Assembly (NCBI GenBank): GCA_964036295.1
Contig: OZ038471.1
Location: 8,410,684-8,474,683 of the forward strand
Length of the DNA stretch: 64,000 nt
Direction of reading: 5' to 3'
DNA from: Plumapathes pennacea
Lineage: Eukaryota; Cnidaria; Anthozoa; Antipatharia; Myriopathidae
This document shows, piece by piece, positions 11,103 through 20,738 of the stretch (the stretch's first letter is position 1; every line of letters starts with the position of its first letter). The position numbers and the translations under genes were made by a program. Below the pieces are notes generated by a model, which searched no databases, was not told the origin of the DNA, and was given only the letters and a program-made list of their open reading frames with translations.

Positions 11103-12212
11103 TCCCTCTTTATATCGGAAAAAGTTGGCTCGGGGACCCGAGTCACCCTCTCCCGAGTCAAGTTTACCGTGCGTTTACATGGAGAAGTTGTCCCGGGTAA
11201 ACCAGGTCAACGCTGGCCCTCTGGGTTTGGAGACCGGAACAATTTTTAAAACTCAGTTTATAAAGCCCACGGACGACGGACCAAAGAAAGATCGTCCTAT
11301 CGTTGATTTCTGTGCCCTTGTGTTTTCAATTATGACGAAAGTTTGTTTTCAAAAGGCTTCCGTAAACGCGAGTTTTCTTTCCATCCGAACCAGTGCTTAC
11401 ATGACGAAAAGTTGTCCCGCCATCCAGGGTCACCCTATCTAATCAACCGAGTGTCCCTGCATGCTCGCAGGATTAACCAGTTCCCCAAGCGAAGTTGTGA
11501 TTTGTCATGTAAACGCTCCCTTTGATATACCGTAAAATTCCGAAAATAAGCCCCTCCAAATATAAGCCCCTCAAATTCGAAGCGCAAAAAGCCCTCCTAT
11601 AATAAGCCCCCCTGGGCTTATATTTGGGATTTGCCCTCAAATACAAAATATGCCAAAGCAAATTACACATACTGGTACCATTACGGTCAAGCTTTTTTTA
11701 TTTAGTTTATTGTCGTTTACGTAGTGCACTCCTCACTCACGCCTCGGATTCACACGTTAGATTTCTAAGAACTTTGAACTACCGTGTACCGTATGAACTA
11801 TAAACATAATACGGTATGACATTATGTACGGTATTCCATTTTCAATAAAGTTTGTTGCTGTTGTGTTTGAAGTTGGCATATTCAGAGAAATTTAAGTTGT
11901 TACGAATTTCTAGTTAATGCCCCAATATTATCATTTGCACATGGAAAAATTGCGGACACAAATTTCCCTCCAATTATAAGCCCAGCAGATTTTGAAACGC
12001 AAAGTTCCGAAACAAACGCAAAAAAAAATAAAAATAGAAATAAATAAATAATAAATAAATAATAATAAAAAAAAACTGTGAAAAATATAAGCCCCGGGGC
12101 TTACTTTCGGAATTTTAAGGTATAAAGAAATGTATGAATCGTTGGCAAGCCAAGGGTGACTCGGGGAGAAGGGTGAGTCGAGTCCCGGGCCAACTTTTTC
12201 TCATATAAAGAG
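11103..12212. repeat. inverted-repeat-bounded element containing a nested MITE
   Basis: The left end CCTCTTTATATCGGAAAAAG followed by TTGGCTCGGGGACCCGAG matches, inverted, the right end at 12146-12212 (CTCATATAAAGAGGG). This suggests an older element of about 0.5 kb later interrupted by the 591-bp MITE at 11530-12120. Only its right end is present in the second segmental copy (16135-16202). Confidence 0.5.
11530..12120. mobile_element. 591-bp non-autonomous DNA element (MITE), TA target site, empty site preserved
   Basis: Terminal inverted repeats are CCGTAAAATTCCGAAAATAA at the left and the complement of TTACTTTCGGAATTTTAAGG at the right, flanked by TA at 11528-11529 and 12121-12122. The paralogous duplication has the uninterrupted sequence GATATATAAAGAAATG at 16103-16118, an empty site that fixes element ends and a 2-bp TA duplication. 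The interior has several AATAAGCCCC motifs in both orientations and no coding capacity. TA duplication suggests the Tc1/mariner superfamily. Confidence 0.88.
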
Positions 12213-12238
12213 GGCCCTAGTTTAAATGGTTCCTACGT

Positions 12239-12662
12239 ATTCGAGTCTCGGGAATGCCACTTAAATCGAGGATTTCACGGCGCAAGTCTGCGGTTAGAAA
12301 GGCCCACATGCACTTAGACTAGACCAGAGGGTAAGCCTGAAAAATGTAAGATCAGAGTAGCAAATGCATCATTTTATTTGTATGTGGTTCTTTCGGAAGG
12401 ATGAGAAGATAACTGTCAGACGCTTGTCATCTCTTGATATTATGATTTTTTGCATTTTAAGGCATGAACAACAGGGCCAAGGCACTTTTTCAAGACTTCA
12501 AATTTCAAAGCAAATAAAAACTTGTGGGTTGGTGATGTACCGAAAATTTCCTTACCTCCTCAGTTGAAAGACTCCGCTCTGAAAATATCCGGTCTCAAAA
12601 GTGCCGTCTTGTTTTTGGACAACGTTCACCAAGTCGTTTCAAACAAAAGTGTCTCCTACTCA
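12239..12662 (+). pseudogene. conserved upstream block with possible exon pair, copy 1 (frameshifted)
   Basis: This block is conserved with 16223-16652. It has a donor-like GGTAAGCC at about 12338 and an acceptor-like TTTTTTGCATTTTAAG ending near 12462, after which a short frame begins with MNNRA. Compared with copy 2, an extra A in GACTTCAAATTTC breaks that frame after about 15 codons. It could be a 5'-leader exon of the receptor transcript or a fragment of another gene carried in the duplication. I do not recognise the peptide. Confidence 0.35.
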
Positions 12663-12880
12663 AATTAGTAGCGATGCTAATGGACTTTTTGACACTTTAA
12701 TGAAGTTATTCATTCATCTCTATCGTCAACTAATCTACAGCAGTAACTTAACGCTATTGGACAGTGTTCATTGAAGATCTGAAGAAAGCAGGTGCTTTTC
12801 GATAGTTATTATCCAGCAAATAAAAGAATGTTTGAAGGCTCGATAAAGATTAGTTACCTACCATCTGAACAAGTCAAAAG

Positions 12881-13870
12881 ATGGAGGAACATATTTCTTC
12901 AAATCTCACTAACAGATGGCAGTCCTCCTTTCTTGAACTACCTCCGAGACACAACGCCTTAATTGGTTTTGAGGTTGGCCTCGCCCTCCTTATCAACATC
13001 ACTGCTCTTTTGGGTAATATTTTAGTTTGCTACGCAGTTTACAGAAACACAAGACTTCGCACCATAACCAATTACTCCATCGTGTCCCTTGCAATCTCGG
13101 ACTTAGCTTTTGCTATCGGCTGCCTCCCGTTCTCGGTTGGGGTTTTGATTGAAGGAAGGTGGATTTTCGGGAATGCCACGTGTGCTGCTCAGGCATACTT
13201 TGTCAACTGCCTCGCATATGTCTCTATTATAACACTATCGTTTACGGCAATAAACCGCTACTGTAAGGTCGTGCGATCAGCCGCATTTTACCGAAGACAC
13301 TTCACCAGACGCAAAACTATTGGCTTTATTTTAACTATTTGGTTCGTGGTTTTCTGCACGGTTTCTCTTTTTCTGGCAGCAAGATGGGCGTTCACCGGAT
13401 TCTATGCACCCAAAGCGATTTGCATCATGTTCTACAAAGCCCAACTTGTGGCACTGACTGCAATGATTGCTATCATATTAATTTTTCTGGCAGTTCCGTG
13501 GATAGTCGCAATAGTTTGCTACGCTCGAGTCTATGCAGCTATTCGTCGTCATAGGAAGACCATGAACCCGAACAGTAACTCCCGACTGGGACTCAGTGTC
13601 GAAGACATCAACGTTAACCAAACTCTGTTTGCTGTAAGTATTGGGTTTTCTGTTTGTTGGCTTCCGGTGCTTTTTATCCCTATTCTTGGTGTTGCCGGCG
13701 TTAACACGTCTTCGCGGTTTGTGCACATGACTTACAGCACCATGGGTGCTCTGAGCAGCGCAATAAACCCAGTTATATACGGCGTTATGAACAAGACGTT
13801 TAAAAAGGAATTTCGCAAAATATTCACTTCCTGCAGGTCAAATTCCGTCCACGAAACAGGCAGCACTTAA
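12881..13870 (+). CDS. melatonin-receptor-like class A GPCR (receptor 3)
   Basis: Single-exon, 329-residue seven-helix receptor. Sequon at N8; GN at 45-46; D74; C101 and C181; NRY at 125-127; P206; CWLP at 259-262; NPVIY at 296-300; helix-8 stretch FKKEFRKIF. The first 97 residues are nearly identical to receptor 4, while between about 100 and 315 receptors 1 and 4 agree with each other against this one (for example CAAQ versus CAVQ, LAYV versus LAFV, CWLPV versus CWLPM). It lies 170-900 bp downstream of the conserved duplication block, so it probably shares its promoter with receptor 4. The ligand is unknown. Confidence 0.9.
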   Translation: MEEHISSNLTNRWQSSFLELPPRHNALIGFEVGLALLINITALLGNILVCYAVYRNTRLRTITNYSIVSLAISDLAFAIGCLPFSVGVLIEGRWIFGNATCAAQAYFVNCLAYVSIITLSFTAINRYCKVVRSAAFYRRHFTRRKTIGFILTIWFVVFCTVSLFLAARWAFTGFYAPKAICIMFYKAQLVALTAMIAIILIFLAVPWIVAIVCYARVYAAIRRHRKTMNPNSNSRLGLSVEDINVNQTLFAVSIGFSVCWLPVLFIPILGVAGVNTSSRFVHMTYSTMGALSSAINPVIYGVMNKTFKKEFRKIFTSCRSNSVHETGST

Positions 13871-13979
13871 ACTAATCAAGGAAATTGTCGACTTGACAAT
13901 GAGATGGTGCTAGTAAACAATTAGTGAGAACAGCAAGAGCCGGTACTAAAACGGGCGTGACTCGAGCTTATTTTGACCC

Positions 13980-16047
13980 ATAAAATGTACCAGTAAAAGC
14001 ATACCAAAATTTTACAGTTTCGATGCCTCTAATTGCCCACAATTCGACGATGCTTTAAGAAAGATCTCCAAAAAAGCTGAACAAGAACTGCTAACACTGA
14101 TGGTGAATCAACATGAACACAACATCGACTGTGACAGTGAGACCATAAACAGCCTCAACGCACAGCTTCCGACCCTGTTCCCAGACCAGCCTCAGCTCAA
14201 CCTAGCTCACAAGAGAGTCCATTCAGCTAGCCACAGATCCTTGCAAAGGAGAAACAGAAACCACAAAAGTGCCCAAAAACCCTCAGCAACTCCTACTCAC
14301 TATGCCGCACAACAGGCCAAATTCCAGGAACTACAGGCCATGATGAACACTTTTCAAAACTCCAATGTATCTTCTTGTAATAAGAATAAAACTAGAGTTT
14401 GAAAGTACCCAAGTGTCTCTGTCTCTTACTCACATCGCGCCAACCCTGCGCGACTACACCCTAAGCACAGCTTAAAGCGAAAAACTAGACACAAAACACT
14501 TCGCAGTTATAACAACAAAGAACTAAGGACCCAAAACGAACGGTTCATTAAAAACCTTTCAACCAGAGTCCTACCTGAAAGCGAAGTCAATTTACTGTCT
14601 AAAGGTCTCAAATTCATACCTACCCCCACCACACCGGCTTCAACTAAGTACCTTCTAAAAGGACTTCAACAGATTTGCCCGTTCTGTGCGCATACGCTAC
14701 ATGTTTGCTGACTCAAAATCCACCGCTCATTCATTCCATGTGGTCTCAATGGCAGCCATCACCACAACCCTCTGTGACACAACTACATTCTAGCGGCTGC
14801 ATTGACAAAATGACACATAACTTCCTTGAAAAAGACCAAAAAAAAAAAAAAAAAAAAAAAAACCACCCAGAATCCCTGAATTTTATACATTACAAAAACT
14901 CACAAACCAACACCCGCCGGACGTCCTATAGTCTCGAGTGACGGTGGCCCCACAGAACATATTTCCAGTTTTGTGGAAATAAAAGACACAACTGATTTCA
15001 TCAACGTTATCGAGAAAACATCTTTACCAGACTCAGCTGTTTTAGCTTCAATTGATGTCTGCTCCCTCTACACAAACATTCACCAGCACAAGGGAATCAA
15101 CACTGTTTGTCGCTATTATGAAGACCACTACAAGTCCGCACTATCTATCCCTACAGCAGATCTTAGGGAACTCATGCGACTCATTTTAGAAGAAAACTCC
15201 TTCAAATTCAAGGACAAGCATTATCTGCAGACCCATAGCAATGGGTACCAAGTTGGCTGTGGCTTTCTCGGTTATTTTTATGGCCGACATTGAGACAAAG
15301 CTACTCTCAGCCAGTCCATTCAAACCCATTATCTGGAAGAGATTCATTGATGACATTTTTTCTGCGTGGACTACACCAGAAGCGCAAGTCGACAACTTTG
15401 TTGATTTCGCTAACTCATTCCACCCAACAATCAAATTCACTTGTGAAAAGTCATCTTCCGAAATTTTTTTTCTCGACACTAAAGTACACAAAGGCCCCCG
15501 CTTCCGTACAACAAAGGTTTTAGATGTTCAAACGTTTTTTAAGCCGACAGAGACCTTCCAGTATACACACTTCTCATCTTGCCACCCTTTGAGCGTTAAA
15601 AAGGGATTTATTAAAGGAGAAGCTTTACGTCTACTCAGAACCAACTCTGTTAGAGAATCGTTCGAAAAACTCAAATGGGAATTTGAATTCTTCACCTAAG
15701 AGGCTATCCACATAAACTCGTTCAAACAGTTCTTAACGAAGTCCAGTTCTCATCAAGACAATCGGCTCTTAGTAACAAAACCCGAACATCGAGTAGGTCA
15801 GTCCTACCGTTTGTCACAAGTTTTAATCCGGCCGTACCGAATCTCAAAAAGACTCTTATGAAACACTGCTACGTGATATCTAATCAGCCAAACCTTGCTA
15901 GAATCTTTTCAAATTCTCCCATTGTCTGTCACAGAAAGGAAAACTCATTTAAAGACTATTTAGTCCGAGCGAAGATTCCCTCAAGAGACTAATTAAACCA
16001 TATCCCGGTAAACGATGTAGAAGGTGCGGCAGTGGCAACTTACACAA
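13980..16047 (+). mobile_element. Penelope-like retroelement, frameshifted and 3'-truncated
   Basis: Successive frames give Penelope-type reverse transcriptase blocks in order. N-terminal region at about 14012-14402 (14100-14402 is open, Gln/Asn-rich). LLSKGLKFIPTPT at about 14598-14636. THKPTPAGRPIVSSDGGPTE at about 14893-14952. SIDVCSLYTNI near 15050-15085. Then MGTKLAVAFS at 15241 and the catalytic-type FIDDIF near 15345, FLDTKVHKGP, and HPLSVKKGFIKGEALRLLRTNS. The cysteine-rich linker KRCRRCGSGN follows near 16010, and the element stops at about 16047, before any GIY-YIG endonuclease. It has several frameshifts and an internal 25-bp A tract (14838-14862), so it is dead. It abuts the left edge of segmental copy 2. 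Confidence 0.85.
14838..14862. repeat. poly(A) tract inside the Penelope-like element
   Basis: About 25 adenines within the coding part of the element, between the N-terminal part and the GRPIVSS block. Either an expansion of a Lys/Gln codon run or a later insertion. Confidence 0.8.
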
Positions 16048-16222
16048 CTGATTAACCTGTTCCCCAAGCGAAGTTGTGATTTGTCATGTAAATGCTCACT
16101 TCGATATATAAAGAAATGTATGAATAGTTGGCGAGCCAAGGTGACTCGGGGAGAAGGGTGAGTTGAGTCCCGGGCCAACTCTTTCTCATATAAAGAGGGC
16201 CCTACTTTAATTGGTTCCTACA

Positions 16223-16652
16223 TATTCGAGTCTCGAGAATGCCACTTAAATTAAAGATTTCACGGCGCAAGTCTGCGGTTAGAAAGGCCCACATGCACTT
16301 TGACTAGACCAGAGGGTAAGCCTGAAAAATGTAAGATCAGAGTAGCAAATGCACCATTTAATTTGTATGCGGTTCTTTCGGAAGGATGAGAAGATAACTG
16401 TCAGACGCTTGTCATCTCTTGATATTATGATTTTTTGCATTTTAAGGCATGAACAACAGGGCCACGGCGCTTTTTCAAGACTTCAATTTCAAAACAAATA
16501 AAAATTTGTGGGTTGGTGATGTACCGGAAATTTCCTTACCTCCTCAATTGAAAGACTCCGCTCTGAAAATATCCGGTCTCAAAAGTGCCGTTTTGTTTTT
16601 GGCCAACATTCACCAAGTCGTTTCAAACAAAAGTGTGTCCTACTCAAATTAG
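16223..16652 (+). other. conserved upstream block with possible exon pair, copy 2 (open)
   Basis: The first part has a short frame MPLKLKISRRKSAVRKAHMH ending at a TAG, then a donor-like GGTAAGCC (16315-16322). A ~125-bp intron-like stretch ends in TTTTTTGCATTTTAAG, and a 67-codon frame runs from 16449 to 16652 (MNNRATALFQDFNFKTNKNL and on). The frame is intact here and broken in copy 1. No domain or signal peptide is visible. It could be an upstream-ORF-bearing leader of the receptor mRNA, or a small gene. Confidence 0.35.
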
Positions 16653-16868
16653 TAGCGATGCTAATGGACTTTTTGACACTTTAATGAAGTTATTCATTCA
16701 TTTCTTCGTCAAATAATCTACCGCAGTAACTTGACGCTATTGGACGGTGTTTATTGAAAATCTGAAGAAAGCAGGTGCTTTTTGATACAGTTATTATCCA
16801 GAAAATAAAAGCATGATGTTTGAAGGCTCGATAAAGATTAGTTACCTACCATCTGAACAAGTCAAAAG

Positions 16869-17867
16869 ATGAAGGAATATATCACTTCAAATCTCACTAA
16901 CAAAGGGCAGTCCTCCTTTCTTGAACTACCTCCGAGACACAACGCCTTAATTGGTTTTGAGGTTGGCCTCGCCCTCCTTATCAACATCACTGCTCTTTTG
17001 GGTAATATTTTAGTTTGCTACGCAGTTTACAGAAACACAAGACTTCGCACCATAACCAATTACTCCATCGTGTCCCTTGCAATCTCGGACTTAGCTTTTG
17101 CTATCGGCTGCCTCCCGTTCTCGGTTGGGGTTTTGATTGAAGGAAGGTGGATTTTCGGGAGTGCCATGTGTGCTGTTCAGGCATACTTTGTCAACTGCCT
17201 CGCATTCGTCTCTATTATAACACTATCGTTTACGGCAGTAAACCGCTACTGTAAGGTCGTGCGATCAGCCGCATTTTACCGAAGACACTTCACCAGACGC
17301 AAAACTATTCGCTTTACTTTGACTATTTGGTTCGTGGTTTTCTGCACGATGTCTCTTCCTCTGGCAACGAGATTGGCAGTCACCAAATTCAATGCACCGA
17401 AAGCGATTTGCATCATGTTCTACAAACCGCGCCGCAGACTTGTGCAGGCTCAGACTGCAATGATCACTATCATAATACTTTTCTTGGCAGTTCCGTGGAT
17501 TGTCGCGATAGTTTGCTACGCTCGGGTTTATGCAGCTATTCGTCGTCACAGGAAGACCATGAACCCGCACAGTAACTCCCGATTGGGACTCAGTGTCGAA
17601 GATATTAACGTCAACCAAACCCTGTTTGCTGTAATTATTGGGTTTTCTATTTGTTGGCTTCCGATGCTTTTTATCACTATCCTTGGTGTTGCCGGCGTTA
17701 ACACGTCGTCGCGGTTTGTGCATATGACGTATAGCATTATGGGTGCTCTGAGCAGTGCAATAAACCCAGTTATATACGGCGTTATGAACAAGGCGTTCAG
17801 AAAGGAATATCGCAAAATATTCACTCCCGGCGGGTCAAATTCCATACACGAAACAGGCAGCACTTGA
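16869..17867 (+). CDS. melatonin-receptor-like class A GPCR (receptor 4, mosaic)
   Basis: Single-exon, 332-residue seven-helix receptor with the same core motifs: GN, D74, C101, NRY at 125-127, the helix-5 proline shifted by three, CWLP, NPVIY and FRKEYRKIF. Residues 1-97 match receptor 3, and most of residues ~100-315 match receptor 1 at both protein and synonymous sites. The tail (HETGST) matches receptor 3 again. The exception is helix 4 to extracellular loop 2 to early helix 5 (about 165-200), which is unique and has a three-residue gain: FYKPRRRLVQAQ replaces FYKAQLVAL. That places four basic residues just after the conserved loop cysteine, near the expected ligand entrance. The ligand is unknown. 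Confidence 0.9.
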   Translation: MKEYITSNLTNKGQSSFLELPPRHNALIGFEVGLALLINITALLGNILVCYAVYRNTRLRTITNYSIVSLAISDLAFAIGCLPFSVGVLIEGRWIFGSAMCAVQAYFVNCLAFVSIITLSFTAVNRYCKVVRSAAFYRRHFTRRKTIRFTLTIWFVVFCTMSLPLATRLAVTKFNAPKAICIMFYKPRRRLVQAQTAMITIIILFLAVPWIVAIVCYARVYAAIRRHRKTMNPHSNSRLGLSVEDINVNQTLFAVIIGFSICWLPMLFITILGVAGVNTSSRFVHMTYSIMGALSSAINPVIYGVMNKAFRKEYRKIFTPGGSNSIHETGST

Positions 17868-18017
17868 GCTTATCAAGAAAGTTGTCGACTTGACAACGTA
17901 ATAGTGTTGGTATAACAGTTAGTGAGAACAGCAAGGGTCCGCTTTTGGTGAAAGAGTATAGTGACAGGAGACCCATCCGAGAGCCGGAGAGACTATTTGT
18001 AATGGTAATAGGACTGA

Positions 18018-18357
18018 GTGGAGTGCGATTCGTATAGGATTACTTGTTAATAACATGCATACAATAATTTACGTCGTACAATTTTTTTCAATTTCGTTAC
18101 AATTCACAAGTGTCTCTCAGGAAATTTGTTTTCTCACAAACAGAACTGGAATCGTCCTGTGGAAAGAAAACACGCCCCTTTGTTTTGTTTGGCTTCGCAA
18201 ATACGCGCGCCGGCTGTCGGCAATTTTTAATTTCAAATTTCTGCACTCTTAATTTCACATTTCTGCACTGTTAATTTCACATTTTTGCACTGTTTGGGAT
18301 AAATTGACGTGCGCTCAGCCAATCAGAATGCAGAAATTATTGTATGCATGTTATTAG
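18018..18357. repeat. MITE-like inverted repeat (AATAACATGCATACAATAA ends)
   Basis: AATAACATGCATACAATAAT at 18049-18068 is repeated inverted at 18338-18357. Weaker matching extends outward into the GATTCGTATAGGATTAC and GTAATCATACGAGTAATTAC segments. The interior has repeats of TTAATTTCACATTTCTGCAC. No coding capacity. Confidence 0.7.
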
Positions 18358-18444
18358 GTCTGTAATCATACGAGTAATTACGAAATCGGACGACCGCGCT
18401 TCGCGGGAGTCCTATTTCATAATCACTTATATGATTACAGACCG
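18358..18444. repeat. 87-bp hairpin (GGTCTGTAATCA arms)
   Basis: The left arm GGTCTGTAATCATACGAGTA and the right arm ending TATGATTACAGACC pair imperfectly around a central CGGACGACCGCGCTTCGCGG. It abuts the preceding inverted repeat, and its left arm is shared with that element's outer arm. Confidence 0.75.
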
Positions 18445-18472
18445 ACATCGGACGACACGAAAAAAATCGGAA

Positions 18473-18538
18473 AAATAAGGGACTTTAGTATGGAAGGGGG
18501 GCAAGTGTCCCCAAAAACCATACTAAAGTCTCTTATTT
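18473..18538. repeat. 66-bp hairpin
   Basis: AAAATAAGGGACTTTAGTAT pairs with ATACTAAAGTCTCTTATTTT around a GGGGGGCAAGTGTCCCC loop stem. Likely another small fold-back repeat. Confidence 0.7.
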
Positions 18539-19136
18539 TTGTGATATTTAAACTTTTGCCATTCTGTTTGCATTCGTCCAAATGCACTGAAACTTGGCAG
18601 ATTTACTTATTAGGGTGTGCTCTATCATTTTGTAATGCGATGAATTTATGTGCACTCAGTCCCAGTCCTTTTTTGAACTTTGGAAAGGGGAATTAATCAT
18701 AAATATTACAATATCTGAGAATGGAATGATCATATAGCTTCAGCGTCTTATGCTGTACTATACATAAAAACAAAACATCAAGAAGTACTTCATCGTCGAT
18801 CGATTTTAACACGCGCGTACACACTCTTGCTTATGATTGGTTAAGCCAACTGTCCGATTACAGAACAATAAGTGTCTAATTAATGATTAATCGGGGGGTT
18901 ATGAAGCAATCACAATCGAGGAAATTGTAATATTTATAATTAAATATAATAATCTCTTAGAAATATAAGTTAGCGCATTGCCAACTGGCAAATGTAGCTA
19001 CTCTTGAAATTTATTATTCAGGTTGTCACATGGTGTTTATAGAGATCCTGATTAATACGCACATAAACTGTCAGCACTTAATTAGCACAAATAATGCAGG
19101 AACATCTTTTTTTACTCTTACTATCAGGAGAGGAAC
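18539..19136. other. non-coding spacer, nothing recognised
   Basis: AT-rich. No coding segment, RNA gene or clear repeat seen. Confidence 0.4.
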
Positions 19137-19138
19137 TA

Positions 19139-19389
19139 CAATCCTGGCCACAAGTCGTGGGACACTTAGCCTTTTATCTAAAAAGTACGACACTTTCCCT
19201 CTTCCCGCCCCCCTCCCCCATTACAATGTTGAATGAATGTGCTCAAAGTGCACTCCCTTTATGCAACTTTGTATGGGGGGAGGGGGAGGACTAAGTTTCG
19301 GAAGCAGGAGCCGCTTTCGTTGTTCAACAAGGAGTGCTGGTGAAAACATAGCATTTTTTCAGTGTCCCACATACTTTTGGCCAGGATTG
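19139..19389. mobile_element. 251-bp mariner-like MITE with TA target site
   Basis: Ends are CAATCCTGGCCACAAGTCG (then TGGGACACT) and the inverted counterpart ending TTTTGGCCAGGATTG, flanked by TA at 19137-19138 and 19390-19391. The interior is non-coding, with a G/C-run pair (CCCCCCTCCCCCATT and GGGGGGAGGGGGAGG) that itself is partly inverted. Confidence 0.82.
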
Positions 19390-19654
19390 TAGATGTTTTT
19401 CCTTTTCGAAACCAGTTGCAAGTTTACGCTTTTGATTTGACCTGACGCGGTCATTATCCCATCCATAACACTCATAGATTTAACACCATTACTGCTTTAG
19501 TAGCATTAGATTAGAAACTAATTCAACTACGTAAAAACGATTTTAAAATAATCTTCAACTACACACCACAGGGGGAGGGATATCTGCGATTATCGTATAG
19601 TGAATAAGTAGCTTTATTATATGGCACTGATACTACTCACGCTACGATTGGTTA

Positions 19655-19760
19655 ATTTACCGGTCCATACTTTCCTGTACGGACCGCAAATTGATTTTAC
19701 GCACGTTCTGATTGGTCAATTTTACCGGTCCATAACTTACTGTACGGACCGCAAAATCAG
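19655..19760. repeat. short palindromic repeats (GTACGGACC family)
   Basis: Two blocks with ACCGGTCCATACTTTCCTG and ACCGGTCCATAACTTACTG, each followed by TACGGACCGCAAA, at 19659-19690 and 19723-19755. They share the GGTCCATAACTTACTGTACG core with the hairpin at 20739-20900, so they are relatives of that element. Confidence 0.6.
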
Positions 19761-20738
19761 TTTGCACATGTGGATCGCAAATGATTACTCGAAAAGTTGC
19801 TAAACGTTTGTCATAAAAGGCCCAGAAGTGCAATGGGAAGTTTAAACGTTCCGGATACCCACTGTTAAGTTATGATGATCGAGGAAAGCTTACAATCTTG
19901 GAAAATGAGCTTAACGAAGAAGGAAAACATCCGAGGAAAAAATTGCTTGCGACCTCAGCCGTCATTGACAACAAGTGCTGCAGAGTATGGAGGGTTGTTT
20001 TACCCCTGTGTTAAAATTTGCACACTTGCCAGGAAGAAGGTGGAAAGCGAACAATCACCGTGAACAGTTATGATTAAAACCGTGCAAGAATCAAGTTATG
20101 CAGACATGTTTGCTCGTCATGGCGCACTGTGAGGACTGTAAATATATTTTTCACAATGCACGAGAACTCTGTATTTCGAAATCACTGACTTGGACAAAAA
20201 CGCCGTGGTGATTTGAGGATGTTTATTTTGCTGGAAGAAACCTAAACGCTCCACGAGGAGGCAGGAAAATTAAGCGGTGAGTTTTGAATAATATAACTTT
20301 CAACGATGTGTCGGGCGCAGTTTGTGATGAAATGATTTTCTTTTAGTGCCATTTTGCCTTCTATATTATTGTATGCGTAAGAAACTTATTCAAAAGAATA
20401 AAAAATACTCTGAGTTACAAAGCAGTTTCTTCTGGAAAGAGATAAGACTGCAGTTTTTTTAAATCTTTAGTGAGCGAGCAAGGGCGAGTTCGAGTCGTTC
20501 ACTGAATAAAGTTCACTGCAGTGTCGTTGTTTGACACACGCTATCGGCCATTTCATTCAGCTCAGAACAAATTAGTATTTATCAAGGCAGTTGGTTCGAC
20601 AGACGCTTATTTTCTTTCAAGATTTTAAAATCGGTAGAATTGTAAGCTGTTAACTGAATTTGTTGTGAAAACAAACGTGCGTAATTCATACCTGATCGCG
20701 ATTGATGTTGTTGAATGAACTAAAGCCATATAATAAAT
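19761..20738. other. non-coding spacer, nothing recognised
   Basis: No coding segment or defined repeat beyond common AT-rich sequence. Confidence 0.4.

Larger units (their letters stand above)
11472..13950 (+). repeat. segmental duplication, copy 1 (carries receptor 3)
   Basis: Starting from GATTAACCAGTTCCCCAAGC, this region is highly similar to 16049-17940, through the conserved upstream block, receptor coding region and a short 3' flank that ends near GTGAGAACAGCAAG. It differs by the 591-bp MITE insertion. The direct orientation and shared flanks show tandem segmental duplication rather than retrocopying. Confidence 0.85.
16049..17940 (+). repeat. segmental duplication, copy 2 (carries receptor 4)
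   Basis: Near-identical to 11472-13950 without the MITE. The left boundary coincides with the truncated 3' end of the Penelope-like element. The pair gives a direct view of insertions and substitutions since duplication. Confidence 0.85.

Noticed and set aside
17265-17723. 152-codon antisense frame within receptor 4 and similar frames in the other receptors
   Set aside because: Shadow frames of the receptor coding sequence, conserved only because the receptor is.
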